A stretch of DNA of 64,000 bases from Limnohabitans sp. MMS-10A-178 (GTDB lineage: Bacteria > Pseudomonadota > Gammaproteobacteria > Burkholderiales > Burkholderiaceae_C). Below, piece after piece: positions 45,676-55,080 of the stretch (position 1 is its first letter; the number at the start of each line of letters is the position of its first letter). The stretch spans positions 62,001 to 126,000 of the forward strand of contig NZ_NERY01000004.1 of assembly GCF_003063375.1 (NCBI RefSeq). The letters are read 5' to 3'. A model generated the notes under the pieces. It was not told the DNA's origin. It saw only the letters and a list, made by a program, of their open reading frames with translations, and made no database searches. The position numbers were made by a program, and so were the translations under genes.

Positions 45676-48660
45676 TTATTGGCAAGCTTCGCAACCGACA
45701 TCGTCGATGGCTGTGAACTTCACATCGGTTGCGGGCACTGCAGAGATCTGCGAAGGTGCTGATGCATTGGATGCAGAGACACCACCAGCTGTTGAACCAG
45801 ATGACACTGCGTTCATTTGGTTGTTGGACACAGTTGATTTTTCGGCGTGTGTTGCGCTGATGGTGCGCAGGTAGTAAGTAGTTTTAAGACCGCGCAACCA
45901 GGCCAGCTTGTAAGTGTCGTCCAACTTTTTGCCGGATGCTCCAGACATGTAAATGTTGAGCGACTGTGCTTGGTCAATCCATTTTTGACGACGTGCGGCA
46001 GCTTCCACAATCCAAGTGGTTTCCACTTCAAAAGCGGTGGCATACAAGGCTTTGATTTCTTGCGGCACACGGTCGATGGGGCGCAGTGATCCGTCGAAGT
46101 GCTTCAAGTCCATGACCATCACATCGTCCCACAGACCCAGGCGCTTGAGGTCGCGCACCAAGTAGCTGTTGATGATGGTGAATTCGCCAGACAAGTTGGA
46201 CTTGACCGACAAATTGCCGAAGCAAGGCTCGATACAAGCGTCTACGCCAATGATGTTGGAGATGGTGGCGGTAGGGGCAATGGCCACGCAGTTGGAGTTG
46301 CGCATGCCGTCTTTGGCAATTTTCTTGCGCAATGCATCCCAGTCCATGGTGCTGCTGCGGTCAACTTCAACATAACCACCGCGGGCTTGTTGCAACAGGT
46401 CGAGGGTGTCCAAAGGCATGATGCCTTGGTCCCACAAAGAACCATGGTAGCTAGAGTACTTGCCGCGCTCGGCTGCCAACTCGGTGGAGGCCCAGTAAGC
46501 GTAGTAGCAGATGGCTTCCATGGAGGTGTCGGCAAACTGCACGGCTTCTTGAGAAGCGTAAGGCACGCGCATTTGGTACAGCGCATCTTGGAAGCCCATG
46601 AGGCCCAGGCCCACAGGACGGTGACGCATATTAGAGTCACGCGCCTTTTTGACCGCGTAGTAGTTGATGTCGATCACGTTGTCGAGCATGCGCATGGCCG
46701 TTTTGATGGTGCGCTGCAGTTTGGCGTGGTCGATTAGTTTGCCGTTAGGGCCGTCCATCAAGTGCTGTGGCAAGTTGACCGAACCCAAGTTGCACACCGC
46801 AGTTTCGGTGTCGCTGGTGTTCAAGGTGATTTCGGTGCACAAGTTAGAGGAGTGAACCACGCCGGCGTGCTGCTGGGGCGAGCGAATGTTGCAAGCGTCT
46901 TTGAAAGTGATCCAAGGATGGCCTGTTTCAAACAGCATGGAGAGCATTTTGCGCCACAGGTCGTTGGCCTGGATGGTGCGGCTGGGCTTGATTTCGCCAG
47001 CAGCGGCTTTTTGTTCGTAGGCCACGTAGGCTTTTTCGAATTCAACGCCAAACTTGTCGTGCAAATCGGGGCAATCAGAAGGCGAGAACAAAGTCCAAGT
47101 GCCTTTTTCCATGACGCGGCGCATGAACAGGTCTGGGATCCAGTTGGCGGTGTTCATGTCGTGCGTACGGCGGCGGTCGTCGCCGGTGTTTTTGCGCAGT
47201 TCGAGGAACTCTTCAATGTCGAGGTGCCAAGTTTCGAGGTAAGTACAGACCGCGCCCTTGCGCTTGCCGCCTTGGTTCACCGCCACAGCGGTGTCGTTGA
47301 CCACTTTGAGGAAGGGCACCACGCCTTGTGATTCGCCATTGGTGCCCTTGATGTGGCTGCCCAAAGCGCGAACGCGAGTCCAGTCGTTGCCCAAGCCGCC
47401 AGCAAATTTGGACAGCAAAGCATTTTCTTTGATGGACTCATAAATGCCGTCGAGGTCGTCGGGCACGGTGGTGAGGTAGCAGCTTGAGAGTTGTGAGCGC
47501 AAACCGGCGCTGTTAAACAGTGTGGGCGTGCTGGACATGAAGTCAAACGAAGACAAGACTTCGTAGAACTCGATGGCGCGGGCTTCGCGGTCGGCTTCGT
47601 TCAGGGCCAGGCCCATGGCCACACGCATGAAGAAAGACTGGGGCAACTCAATGCGTGTTTTGCGAACGTGCAGGAAGTAGCGGTCGTACAAGGTTTGCAG
47701 ACCGAGGTAATCGAATTGCAAATCGCGGTCTGCTTTGAGGGCGTTGGCCAGCTTTTTCAGGTCGAATTGCAGGAGTTTTTCATCAAGCAAGCCGTTTTCC
47801 ACGCCTTTTTTCACATAGCCGGGGAAGTAATCGACATAGTGCGTGGCCATGTCTTTCAAGAGCACTTCTTTGCCCAAGACTTCTTTGGCAATGGTGTGCA
47901 TCAAAAGGCGGGCGGTGACGTAGGTGTAATCGGGATCTTTTTCGATCAGGGTGCGCGACGCCAAGATGGACGCCTTGTACACCTCTTCCATGGGCACACC
48001 ATCGTACAGGTTGCGCATGGTTTCGGACACGATGGGATCGGGGTGCACGTCCTTGCCCAAACCTTGGCAGGCATTGACGATGAGACCTTGTAAATAGTTG
48101 ATGTCGAGGGGCACGCGTTGGCCGCCATCGATCACATGCAAAGTGGGGTGAGCGCTGACCGCTGCTTTTTCTTCTTTGATTTGGGCGCGCTCTTGCGTGC
48201 GGCGCTCGCGGTAGAGCACGTAGGCACGGGCTACTTCGTGGTTGCTGCTGCGCATGAGGCCCAGTTCAACCTGGTCTTGTACATCTTCAATGTGGAAGGT
48301 GCCGCCACCTGGGCGTGAGCGCATCAAAGCGCGAACCACGGCTTGGGTAAGGCTTTCGACCACTTCGCGCACGCTGGCAGACGCTGCGCCTTGCGTACCG
48401 TGAACCGCCAAGAAGGCTTTCATGAGGGCTACCGCAATTTTGTTGGGTTCGAAAGGGACCACTGCGCCGTTGCGTCGGATGATTTGGTAATTGGCCAAAG
48501 CATTCGCCGCGGTTGGCGAATTGGAAGAGGGGTGGGGGTTGCTCAGTAAGCTGGTGTTTGTTGGTGTTTGATTGAGCTCAATTTGCATAGCGTTCTCGGT
48601 GGTCAAAGGCGTTTCGGTTTTAATATATTTTTGGGCGTCAAAGGGGCTGATTTGGATCAT
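45676..48660 (-). CDS. nrdA: Class I ribonucleotide reductase large subunit
   Basis: This 994-residue subunit reduces ribonucleoside diphosphates. An N-terminal ATP-cone (about residues 50-140, IIRRNGAVVPFEPNKI) gives allosteric control. The barrel holds the active-site cysteines (SSCYLTTVP and NLCTEITLN), and the protein ends in the shuttle pair CEACQ. I chose ATG 48660, which has GGTGGA in front and lies about 25 nt after the predicted transcription start; ATG 48588 is a shorter alternative and the 48843 start overlaps the operator. nrdB follows after 159 nt. Confidence 0.94.
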   Translation of the reverse strand: MIQISPFDAQKYIKTETPLTTENAMQIELNQTPTNTSLLSNPHPSSNSPTAANALANYQIIRRNGAVVPFEPNKIAVALMKAFLAVHGTQGAASASVREVVESLTQAVVRALMRSRPGGGTFHIEDVQDQVELGLMRSSNHEVARAYVLYRERRTQERAQIKEEKAAVSAHPTLHVIDGGQRVPLDINYLQGLIVNACQGLGKDVHPDPIVSETMRNLYDGVPMEEVYKASILASRTLIEKDPDYTYVTARLLMHTIAKEVLGKEVLLKDMATHYVDYFPGYVKKGVENGLLDEKLLQFDLKKLANALKADRDLQFDYLGLQTLYDRYFLHVRKTRIELPQSFFMRVAMGLALNEADREARAIEFYEVLSSFDFMSSTPTLFNSAGLRSQLSSCYLTTVPDDLDGIYESIKENALLSKFAGGLGNDWTRVRALGSHIKGTNGESQGVVPFLKVVNDTAVAVNQGGKRKGAVCTYLETWHLDIEEFLELRKNTGDDRRRTHDMNTANWIPDLFMRRVMEKGTWTLFSPSDCPDLHDKFGVEFEKAYVAYEQKAAAGEIKPSRTIQANDLWRKMLSMLFETGHPWITFKDACNIRSPQQHAGVVHSSNLCTEITLNTSDTETAVCNLGSVNLPQHLMDGPNGKLIDHAKLQRTIKTAMRMLDNVIDINYYAVKKARDSNMRHRPVGLGLMGFQDALYQMRVPYASQEAVQFADTSMEAICYYAYWASTELAAERGKYSSYHGSLWDQGIMPLDTLDLLQQARGGYVEVDRSSTMDWDALRKKIAKDGMRNSNCVAIAPTATISNIIGVDACIEPCFGNLSVKSNLSGEFTIINSYLVRDLKRLGLWDDVMVMDLKHFDGSLRPIDRVPQEIKALYATAFEVETTWIVEAAARRQKWIDQAQSLNIYMSGASGKKLDDTYKLAWLRGLKTTYYLRTISATHAEKSTVSNNQMNAVSSGSTAGGVSASNASAPSQISAVPATDVKFTAIDDVGCEACQ

Positions 48661-48689
48661 TTTCCACCGACCGTGTCTTTGGCGTTGAG

Positions 48690-48737
48690 ACACTATATCT
48701 GGGGTCTGAGTCGAACACAAGCCACTAGGGGTAGTGT
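48690..48737 (-). promoter_or_regulatory. Paired NrdR boxes over the nrdA promoter
   Basis: ACACTATATCTGGGGT (48690-48705) and CCACTAGGGGTAGTGT (48722-48737) both fit the NrdR box consensus acaCwAtATaTwGtgt and are 32 bp apart, about three helical turns, as NrdR requires. On the minus strand TTGTGT (48715-48720) and TATAGT (48692-48697), 17 bp apart, form the promoter, so box 1 covers the -10. NrdR would repress when deoxynucleotides are plentiful. Confidence 0.85.
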
Positions 48738-48979
48738 ACAGGCGGTTTGTTGGGTGTGTGAGACAGTCATCTTTTGTAGAGCCTTTCACAGTGTGCAATT
48801 TGCACAGTTTGAGGGCGTAAAAAGCTTGCCTTGAAACACGCATAAAACCTGCGCGTTTTGAGTGCGAATGAGAACTGATGGGCTTCGGCTTGCATTTACC
48901 CTCGCGAAGCCTTGCAAATACATACTTTTTTGAGAAATAAGTCAGTTCAGTTTGTGCCGAAATGGGTGCAAGCAGGGGT
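48738..48979. other. Gene-free stretch between nrdA operator and ampD
   Basis: No gene is visible. GGCTTCG (48881-48887) and CGAAGCC (48905-48911) form a 7-bp inverted repeat with a 17-nt loop. The rest is AT-rich towards ampD. A small RNA cannot be excluded but nothing specific supports one. Confidence 0.35.
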
Positions 48980-48980
48980 T

Positions 48981-49017
48981 GAAAAAATCAAAAAAATTTT
49001 TTTCACTATTGTGAAAA
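48981..49017 (-). terminator. AT-rich terminator after ampD
   Basis: On the minus strand TTTTCAC/GTGAAAA forms a 7-bp stem with a 4-nt loop (49000-49017), 4 nt after the ampD stop, followed by a long T-rich run. Confidence 0.6.
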
Positions 49018-49021
49018 TTTT

Positions 49022-49591
49022 TCAAAAATCGGGAAAGTACTGAGGCGGCCAGTTCACATTTTTTTGGAGCAAGGCCCAATCGAAACCTGGACCCGGGTCT
49101 TTTTTTCGCCCCGGTGCAATGTGTTCATGACCAGCAATGTGCTGGATGGGGTAGGCCTCTGCCAAGGCAAGGCAGAGTTGTGCCAATTGATCGTACTGCG
49201 CGGCTTCAAATTTATCGCCTTCCAAGCCTTCCAGCTCAATGCCAATGGCATCGTCGTTGCAGTTGCTGCGGCCCCTGTAGCTTGAGACGCCCGCATGCCA
49301 AGCACGCTGGTCGCAACTGACAAACTGCCAAACTTTGCCAGTGCGCTCGATGAAGAAGTGCGAAGAGACTTCCAAGCCGCGAATCGACTGAAAATAGGGG
49401 TGAGCTTCCCAATTGAGCTGATTGGTAAAGAGCTGCTGAACTGCGCCATTGCCAAATTCGCCGGGTGGCAGGCTGATGGAGTGAACCACAATCAAATCGA
49501 TGTGGGCGGCCTGTGGGCGTTGACCAAAGTTGGGCGACTCGCATTTTTCGGCGCCCCGATACCAGCCTTGTTGCCACATACTCAAGTTCAT
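49022..49591 (-). CDS. ampD: 1,6-anhydro-MurNAc-L-alanine amidase AmpD
   Basis: This 189-residue cytoplasmic zinc amidase removes the peptide from anhydro-MurNAc-peptides during wall recycling; the tripeptide then goes to Mpl. Zinc ligands appear in VVHSISLPP, AGHEHIAPGRKKDPGPGFDW, and a catalytic Glu lies in IGIELEG. It lacks a signal peptide, so it is AmpD rather than periplasmic AmiD. The start is ATG 49591 or 49579; neither has a strong ribosome site. It lies 23 nt after the PP0621-type gene. Confidence 0.93.
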   Translation of the reverse strand: MNLSMWQQGWYRGAEKCESPNFGQRPQAAHIDLIVVHSISLPPGEFGNGAVQQLFTNQLNWEAHPYFQSIRGLEVSSHFFIERTGKVWQFVSCDQRAWHAGVSSYRGRSNCNDDAIGIELEGLEGDKFEAAQYDQLAQLCLALAEAYPIQHIAGHEHIAPGRKKDPGPGFDWALLQKNVNWPPQYFPDF

Positions 49592-49614
49592 GAAGGTACA
49601 GGCTTGGAGCTTAC

Positions 49615-49893
49615 TTAAAGCCCACGATCGCCTGCAGCTTGGCGATGTGCTTCGGAGCAATATGGCCCTGCTTGGCCCTTGAGCATGTCGGACTCAGGCA
49701 TGTGCAGGCCGCAGTGATGGCAAGCCAGCATGGGGCTGGGTTGCAAAGAGGTTTGACTGTTGGCGGCTTGTGGCCCAGCCTTGGCCGACTTTTCGGCCTG
49801 GTTTTTTTGTTTTTCTTGGAGGGAACGCAAACGATTTTTGCGCCACAACCAAACGCCAAACAACACAGCCACTAAAAAGATCAATATTTTCAA
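49615..49893 (-). CDS. PP0621-family small membrane protein
   Basis: This 92-residue protein has an N-terminal transmembrane segment (about residues 3-17), a charged linker and a C-terminal Cys motif (ACHHCGLHMPESDM, then YCSEAHR) that could bind a metal as a treble-clef-like knuckle. Proteins of this type are common in gamma- and betaproteobacteria, and the function is unknown. Its start overlaps the stop of the CcsA-like gene by 4 bp, and ampD follows. Confidence 0.82.
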   Translation of the reverse strand: MKILIFLVAVLFGVWLWRKNRLRSLQEKQKNQAEKSAKAGPQAANSQTSLQPSPMLACHHCGLHMPESDMLKGQAGPYCSEAHRQAAGDRGL

Positions 49894-50696
49894 AGGGTGC
49901 GTCCCAAAATGACCTCAAGCACAAAGCGTGAGCCAGCGTAGGAAAACAACAGAAATGCCGAGCCTATGTACAGAACCCGAACAGCTCGCCTACCGCGCCA
50001 ACCAAATTGAAGCCGTCCCACCAGCAAAGCCCCAAAGGTGAGCCATGACATGATGGAGAACACCGTTTTGTGATCCCATTTCCATTCAGCCCCTGCTGCG
50101 CCATAAAGCTGCTCACCAAACACAATGCCGGCAATGAGGGTTAGGGTGAGCAAGATGAAGCCGAGCAGCACAAACCGAAACATTAGACGCTCGAGGGTGA
50201 GCAGGGGCAAGCCGCTTTGGTTTTCGTTGCCCTTGCGAATTTCTATTTCGGCGCTGGTCATGAGTGCCGCATGCACCACTGCCGCGGCAAACATGCCATA
50301 GGACGCAATGCCCAAAGCCCAGTGCAGGGGCAGCCAAATGGAGGCTGAAACTTGAAGCGGTTTGCCTGGGAAGTACCAAGCCAATGCAACCGCTGCACTG
50401 CCCAATGCGGCCAAGGCCCAGCGCGCTTTGAGTTGCGGAAAGTATTGTGTTTCAACCGCGTAAGCGGTTAAAACCCACCAAACCGTGACCGACAAGGCGG
50501 GCGCAAAACCAAATCGGGGTGTTTCGCCCCACAAACCCGCTGCCAGGGTGAAGCCGTGCAAAACCCAAGCCAGCCAGAGGGCGCGACGGGTCAAGCTAGA
50601 GCCCATTCGCTGCGCTACAAATGCAGGAATGGCATAGGCGATGGCGGTTAAAACAGCTAACCACATCGCCAATTCTGGTTGACTGGCTAAAATCAT
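49890..50696 (-). CDS. Cytochrome c assembly (CcsA/YpjD-like) membrane protein
   Basis: This 268-residue polytopic protein has about eight transmembrane segments and the heme-handling-like WWD-region remnant GAEWKWDHKTVFSIMSW. In the wider family CcsA/CcmC proteins deliver heme for cytochrome c maturation; the YpjD-like branch next to ffh is of uncertain function. TAAACT ends 7 nt before ATG 50696, on a promoter divergent from ffh. Confidence 0.87.
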   Translation of the reverse strand: MILASQPELAMWLAVLTAIAYAIPAFVAQRMGSSLTRRALWLAWVLHGFTLAAGLWGETPRFGFAPALSVTVWWVLTAYAVETQYFPQLKARWALAALGSAAVALAWYFPGKPLQVSASIWLPLHWALGIASYGMFAAAVVHAALMTSAEIEIRKGNENQSGLPLLTLERLMFRFVLLGFILLTLTLIAGIVFGEQLYGAAGAEWKWDHKTVFSIMSWLTFGALLVGRLQFGWRGRRAVRVLYIGSAFLLFSYAGSRFVLEVILGRTL

Positions 50697-50703
50697 GCTT
50701 CCT

Positions 50704-50709
50704 AGTTTA
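50704..50709 (-). promoter_or_regulatory. Predicted leaderless promoter of the CcsA-like operon
   Basis: TAAACT ends 7 nt before ATG 50696. AGGAA lies in the spacer, only about 2 nt from the ATG, too close for a good ribosome site. Confidence 0.4.
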
Positions 50710-50774
50710 GCGTTTTGGGCCGCTGCAATCTGGCATTGGGCTCAAAAGCTAACGGTTTATGAAAAATTTTCTCT

Positions 50775-52175
50775 ATGGCCTCCGCCCTCACCGACAAACT
50801 CTCGCAGCTCGTTAAGCAAATCAGCGGACAAGCGCGGATCACTGAATCCAATGTGTCTGACATGCTGCGCGAGGTGCGCATGGCACTGCTGGAGGCCGAC
50901 GTTGCGCTACCTGTGGTGCGCGACTTCATTGCCCGCGTCAAAGAAAAATCTTTGGGCCAAGAGGTGCTGGGCTCTTTAAAGCCTGGTCAGGCCTTGGTGG
51001 CCATTGTCAATCGAGAATTGGCCGCCACCATGGGCGATGGCGTGGCAGATATCAACTTGGCGGCACAACCTCCCGCCGTGATTTTGATGGCTGGTTTGCA
51101 GGGTGCAGGTAAAACCACCACCACGGCCAAGTTGGCCAAGCACCTGATTGAAAAACGCAAGAAAAAAGTGCTGACGGTGTCGGGTGACGTGTACCGCCCC
51201 GCAGCCATCGAGCAGTTGAAAACCGTCACTGCGCAAGCCGGCGCTGAGTGGTTCCCCAGCTCCCCCGATCAAAAGCCCCTGGACATTGCTCGCGCCGCCA
51301 TTGATTACGCGCGCAAACATTTCTTTGATGTGCTGCTGGTCGATACGGCAGGTCGATTGGCCATTGACGAAGCGCTGATGGCTGAAATTCGCGAGCTGCA
51401 TGCTGTATTGAAGCCAGTCGAAACCTTGTTTGTGGTCGATGCCATGCAAGGTCAAGACGCTGCCAACACAGCCAAGGCCTTCAAAGATGCCTTGCCGCTC
51501 ACAGGCATTGTGCTCACCAAAATGGATGGCGATTCGCGCGGTGGTGCGGCGCTGTCAGTGCGCCAAATTACGGGTGCGCCCATTAAATTTGCCGGTACCA
51601 GCGAAAAAATTGACGGTCTCGAAGTGTTTGATGCCGAGCGGCATGCAGGCCGTATTTTGGGCATGGGTGATATTTTGGCCTTGGTGGAGCAAGTCACGGC
51701 TGGTGTCGATATGGAGGCCGCTCAGAAACTGGCGGCCAAAGTCAAAAGCGGTACTGGTTTTGATTTGAACGATTTCTTGGCCCAAATTCAGCAGATGAAG
51801 CAAATGGGGGGCTTGTCGAGTTTGATGGACAAGCTGCCGTCTCAGTTGGCCGCCAAAGCTGGCAACATGGATTTAGGCAAAGCCGAAAAAGACATTGCGC
51901 GCAAGCAAGGCATCATTCACAGCATGACACCCAAAGAGCGCAGCAAGCCTGAGCTCATTAAGGCTACACGCAAGCGCCGCATTGCCATTGGTGCCGGAGT
52001 TCAAGTGCAAGATGTCAATCGCTTGCTCAAAGAGTTTGAGCAGATGCAAGACATGATGAAAAAAATGTCGAGCGGCGGCATGATGAAAATGATGAAGCGC
52101 CTAGGCGGCATGAAGGGCATGGGCGGGTTTGGCGGCTTGGGTGGCGGGGGCGGCTTCCCCGGCATGAAGCGCTAA
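50775..52175 (+). CDS. ffh: Signal recognition particle GTPase Ffh
   Basis: This 466-residue protein binds signal sequences of nascent inner-membrane proteins and the SRP RNA. It has the N domain, the G domain with GLQGAGKTTTTAKLA, DTAGRL and TKMDGDSRGG, and a Met-rich M domain ending in a Gly/Met-rich tail. The SRP RNA gene itself is not in the window. No convincing Shine-Dalgarno precedes ATG 50775. Confidence 0.97.
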   Translation: MASALTDKLSQLVKQISGQARITESNVSDMLREVRMALLEADVALPVVRDFIARVKEKSLGQEVLGSLKPGQALVAIVNRELAATMGDGVADINLAAQPPAVILMAGLQGAGKTTTTAKLAKHLIEKRKKKVLTVSGDVYRPAAIEQLKTVTAQAGAEWFPSSPDQKPLDIARAAIDYARKHFFDVLLVDTAGRLAIDEALMAEIRELHAVLKPVETLFVVDAMQGQDAANTAKAFKDALPLTGIVLTKMDGDSRGGAALSVRQITGAPIKFAGTSEKIDGLEVFDAERHAGRILGMGDILALVEQVTAGVDMEAAQKLAAKVKSGTGFDLNDFLAQIQQMKQMGGLSSLMDKLPSQLAAKAGNMDLGKAEKDIARKQGIIHSMTPKERSKPELIKATRKRRIAIGAGVQVQDVNRLLKEFEQMQDMMKKMSSGGMMKMMKRLGGMKGMGGFGGLGGGGGFPGMKR

Positions 52176-52184
52176 GCTTATTAA

Positions 52185-53699
52185 TCAGATGCGGCCGAAG
52201 TACTCACGCCGCTGAAATTCCACTTTGTCCTCAGCATCGTTAAAACGACTTTGTTCTGACTGCTTGATGCGCTGGTAATAGCGTACAAAGTCAGGGCCCA
52301 ATCCTGCGCTTAAAACCTGGTCTTCGCCCAAATGTCCAATGGCTTCGCCCAAAGTAAGGGGCAAGCGAGATGCTTTAGCGTCATAAGGGGCATCTGTTGC
52401 AGGCGGTGCTGACAAAGCTTTATCGATACCGTCTAGGCCCGCCAAAATTTGCGAGGCCATGTACAGGTAAGGATTGGCCGCGGGCTCTCCCAGTCTGTTT
52501 TCAATGCGTGTTGCGGCATCGCCCGCACCGCCCACCACACGCAGCATGGCACCACGGTTGTCGCGGCCCCACAAAATACTTTGGGGCGCCAACGCATTGG
52601 GCTTGAAGCGACCAAAACCATTGACTGTGGTGGTGCACAAAGAGGTCATGCCTTGGGCATGCGCCATCAAGCCTGCCAAATAATGTGCCCCCATGTTGGA
52701 CAGGGTGTGACGCGCATCGTGAGCGGTGTGGGCTTGCGCTTCTTGAATGTCTGATGTTGATGTGCGTGCAAATAAGTTTTGACCTGTTGGCAAGTCATAC
52801 AGCGATTGGTGCAAGTGCCAACCACTGCTCATGATGTTGTCAAAGGGCGGTCGGCACATGAAGGTGGCGTGGTAGCCCGCGCGTCTGAGGGCTTGCTTCA
52901 CTGCGCTTCTAAACAACACCATGTTGTCGGCGGCGGTGAGGGCATCGGTGGCTTTGAAAACGGCCTCCACTTGGCTCGGGCCGAGTTCAATTTCAAGTGA
53001 CAACAAGGGCAAGCCCAAGTCTTGCGCGGTTTGCTTGACGATGCGCAGTGCAGGTTCTGCACGGTCAAACCACAACTCGTTGAGCAAGTTGAAGCCAGGG
53101 TGAATCATGCTGACCAGAGGGGCGGGCCCAGGCCATGAGGCCTGCGCAGGATCGGCATCGGCACCATGGTCTGAATCTTTGAGTTTGTAAATGTGAAACT
53201 CAACTTCAAGGCCACAACGCATGCCACAGCCTTTGGCGGCCAATTTTTCAATTGCGCTTTGTAATATTCGGCGGGTGTCGTACTTGACAGGCTCACCGCT
53301 GGGAAACCACGGTTGGCAGAGCAGCCAACCGGTATTGGGCGCCCAAGGCAAAATTTTGAAGGTGCTTGGATCGGGCAGCAGCATGACATTGCTTGCGCCT
53401 TCAAAACCAGGCAGGTCGTTTTTAATATCCGATTCAAACACCTTGTACACGGTGCGGTCGGAAGTGTCTTTGAGCATCAAGGTACTGACCATGCCCATGC
53501 CTTGAGAAAAAGCATTGGCCAATTCAGAAGTGACCCAAGTTTTGCCGCGCAAACTGCCGTGCACATCGCACCACACCAAGCGGATCCATTCGAGGCCAGA
53601 GGCTTGAGCCAGAGCCAGAACGCGCTGCACTTGAGCTTGTCTTTCTGGAGATTGGATGCCGCATTTGTCGGCAAAAGTGATGGCGGGTAATGTGCTCAT
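52185..53699 (-). CDS. Glutamine-synthetase-family ligase (gamma-glutamyl-amine type)
   Basis: This 504-residue protein has the glutamine synthetase fold: an N-terminal beta-grasp (LVWCDVHGSLRGK), CGLEVEFHIY metal site, SSGWHLHQSL and the late RIENRLGEPAANPYLY. The NGSGMH loop of true glutamine synthetase is altered, and the adenylylation Tyr block is absent. This places it among GlnA-like enzymes such as PuuA or gamma-glutamylanilide synthase that ligate glutamate to amines. It lies 10 nt after a Rieske oxygenase, so an aromatic or alkyl amine substrate is plausible. An in-frame start at 54014 overlaps the oxygenase and was rejected. Confidence 0.85.
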   Translation of the reverse strand: MSTLPAITFADKCGIQSPERQAQVQRVLALAQASGLEWIRLVWCDVHGSLRGKTWVTSELANAFSQGMGMVSTLMLKDTSDRTVYKVFESDIKNDLPGFEGASNVMLLPDPSTFKILPWAPNTGWLLCQPWFPSGEPVKYDTRRILQSAIEKLAAKGCGMRCGLEVEFHIYKLKDSDHGADADPAQASWPGPAPLVSMIHPGFNLLNELWFDRAEPALRIVKQTAQDLGLPLLSLEIELGPSQVEAVFKATDALTAADNMVLFRSAVKQALRRAGYHATFMCRPPFDNIMSSGWHLHQSLYDLPTGQNLFARTSTSDIQEAQAHTAHDARHTLSNMGAHYLAGLMAHAQGMTSLCTTTVNGFGRFKPNALAPQSILWGRDNRGAMLRVVGGAGDAATRIENRLGEPAANPYLYMASQILAGLDGIDKALSAPPATDAPYDAKASRLPLTLGEAIGHLGEDQVLSAGLGPDFVRYYQRIKQSEQSRFNDAEDKVEFQRREYFGRI

Positions 53700-53709
53700 C
53701 TGCCCGAAC

Positions 53710-55074
53710 TCAAACCTGCTTGGGTGCCGCTGCATCCCAAGGTGCGCCATCGCGTTTGGCTTGCATGGTTTGCTGTGCCCAAATAGCCCAGTCTGCTGCA
53801 GGCGCGATGCCGTCGACCGTGTCGGGCCCAAAGCGAGTGGCGGCAACTTCAGGCTTGGCAAAACCCGGTGGCAAAGCACCCGCCGCCACATCGTCGATGG
53901 CTTTGGCCAGCATGCGGCGGTTGGCAATGATGACTTTGTCTGAAGTGCCCAGGTGTTCACGCGTTCGATTTTGAATGGCGCCCATGCTTTCGCAGGCCCA
54001 CTGATCGTGCACATTGATGTCGTCCTCGCCCATGCCTAAAAAAGTACGGGTCATTTGTTCTTCTGGGTTGAAGCCCCAATTGTTTTGACGACCTGATTTG
54101 GGGATGTAGTCGGGCAAGCTGACAGCCTCTAATCGCTGATTGCGCATGGCTTCTTTGTTGACGGGGTCGGAAAAGCTGGTGAACACCGCATACCAATAGG
54201 TGTGCGTGTCGTCCACGGGCACATGCATTTGCGTGATGGTCATGGTTTCCGACAAAGGAATCACAAAGGTGTTGGGGAACAAAGAGTTGGTGATGCGCAC
54301 ATGCGTCAACTTGTCTGTCATGTGTCTGAGGGTGGTGAGTTGCAAGCCATAAGGCTGTTCTGTGTAAGCAATATCGGGCTTGTCAAACTCACGCATGACC
54401 CGGGTCATGGGCCATTTTTCACCCTCGATTTCGCCCGCGCTGGCACCGCGAAATTGTTTGCCGTAGGTGTCTTCCAAAGACGCGTCGTTGAAGAAGCGGT
54501 GTAAAAAAGACGCATGAGCGGGGTCGATGCCCACTTCAAAGGCTTGGAGCCAATTGCAGTTCCACAAACCTTTGAAGGCAAAGGTGTGGGTGCCAGGTGC
54601 TTCGAAACAATCGACAGCAGGCAGGGGTGGTGGTGCACTGCCTTCAGGCCCCATCCAGGCAAACAAAATGCCACTGCGTTCTTGCAAAGGGTAGTTGCGC
54701 TGTTTGATGCGTGTGCACAAAACACTGCCCTTGGGCTCGGCAGGGGTTTCGAGGCATTGACCTGTGACGTCAAATTTCCAGCCGTGAAATGGACAACGCA
54801 GGCCATCGCCTTCGTTGCGTCCAAAGGCCAGATCGGCGCCTCGGTGTGGGCAGTCGCGGTCGAGCAAACCAAACTCACCTTGCGCATTTTTGAACAAGAC
54901 CAAATCTTGGCCCAACAACCGAACCGCTTTGACGGGTCGGACAGCCATGCGTGGATCGAGTTGGGGGTTGAATTCGTCCATCAGGGCAACAGGGTGCCAG
55001 TAATGGCGTAGCATTTCGCCACATGCTGTGCTTGGACCAATGCGCGTGAAGCGCTCATTTTGTTCTGCTCTCAT
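53710..55074 (-). CDS. Rieske non-heme iron oxygenase, phthalate-dioxygenase-like
   Basis: This 454-residue oxygenase has a Rieske [2Fe-2S] domain (CPHRG and CPFHGW, about residues 75-96) and a catalytic domain with the iron ligands in FEVGIDPAHASFLHR. Length and spacing fit the single-subunit phthalate 4,5-dioxygenase/vanillate demethylase group, which needs a separate reductase; none is adjacent. The substrate is unknown. TAAAGT ends 6 nt before ATG 55074, overlapping the 3' end of miaB. Confidence 0.9.
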   Translation of the reverse strand: MRAEQNERFTRIGPSTACGEMLRHYWHPVALMDEFNPQLDPRMAVRPVKAVRLLGQDLVLFKNAQGEFGLLDRDCPHRGADLAFGRNEGDGLRCPFHGWKFDVTGQCLETPAEPKGSVLCTRIKQRNYPLQERSGILFAWMGPEGSAPPPLPAVDCFEAPGTHTFAFKGLWNCNWLQAFEVGIDPAHASFLHRFFNDASLEDTYGKQFRGASAGEIEGEKWPMTRVMREFDKPDIAYTEQPYGLQLTTLRHMTDKLTHVRITNSLFPNTFVIPLSETMTITQMHVPVDDTHTYWYAVFTSFSDPVNKEAMRNQRLEAVSLPDYIPKSGRQNNWGFNPEEQMTRTFLGMGEDDINVHDQWACESMGAIQNRTREHLGTSDKVIIANRRMLAKAIDDVAAGALPPGFAKPEVAATRFGPDTVDGIAPAADWAIWAQQTMQAKRDGAPWDAAAPKQV

Positions 55075-55080
55075 GATTCC

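Noticed and set aside
50761-50775. Leaderless -10 element before ffh
   Set aside because: The hexamer at the right offset is AAAATT, too weak to count with the others.
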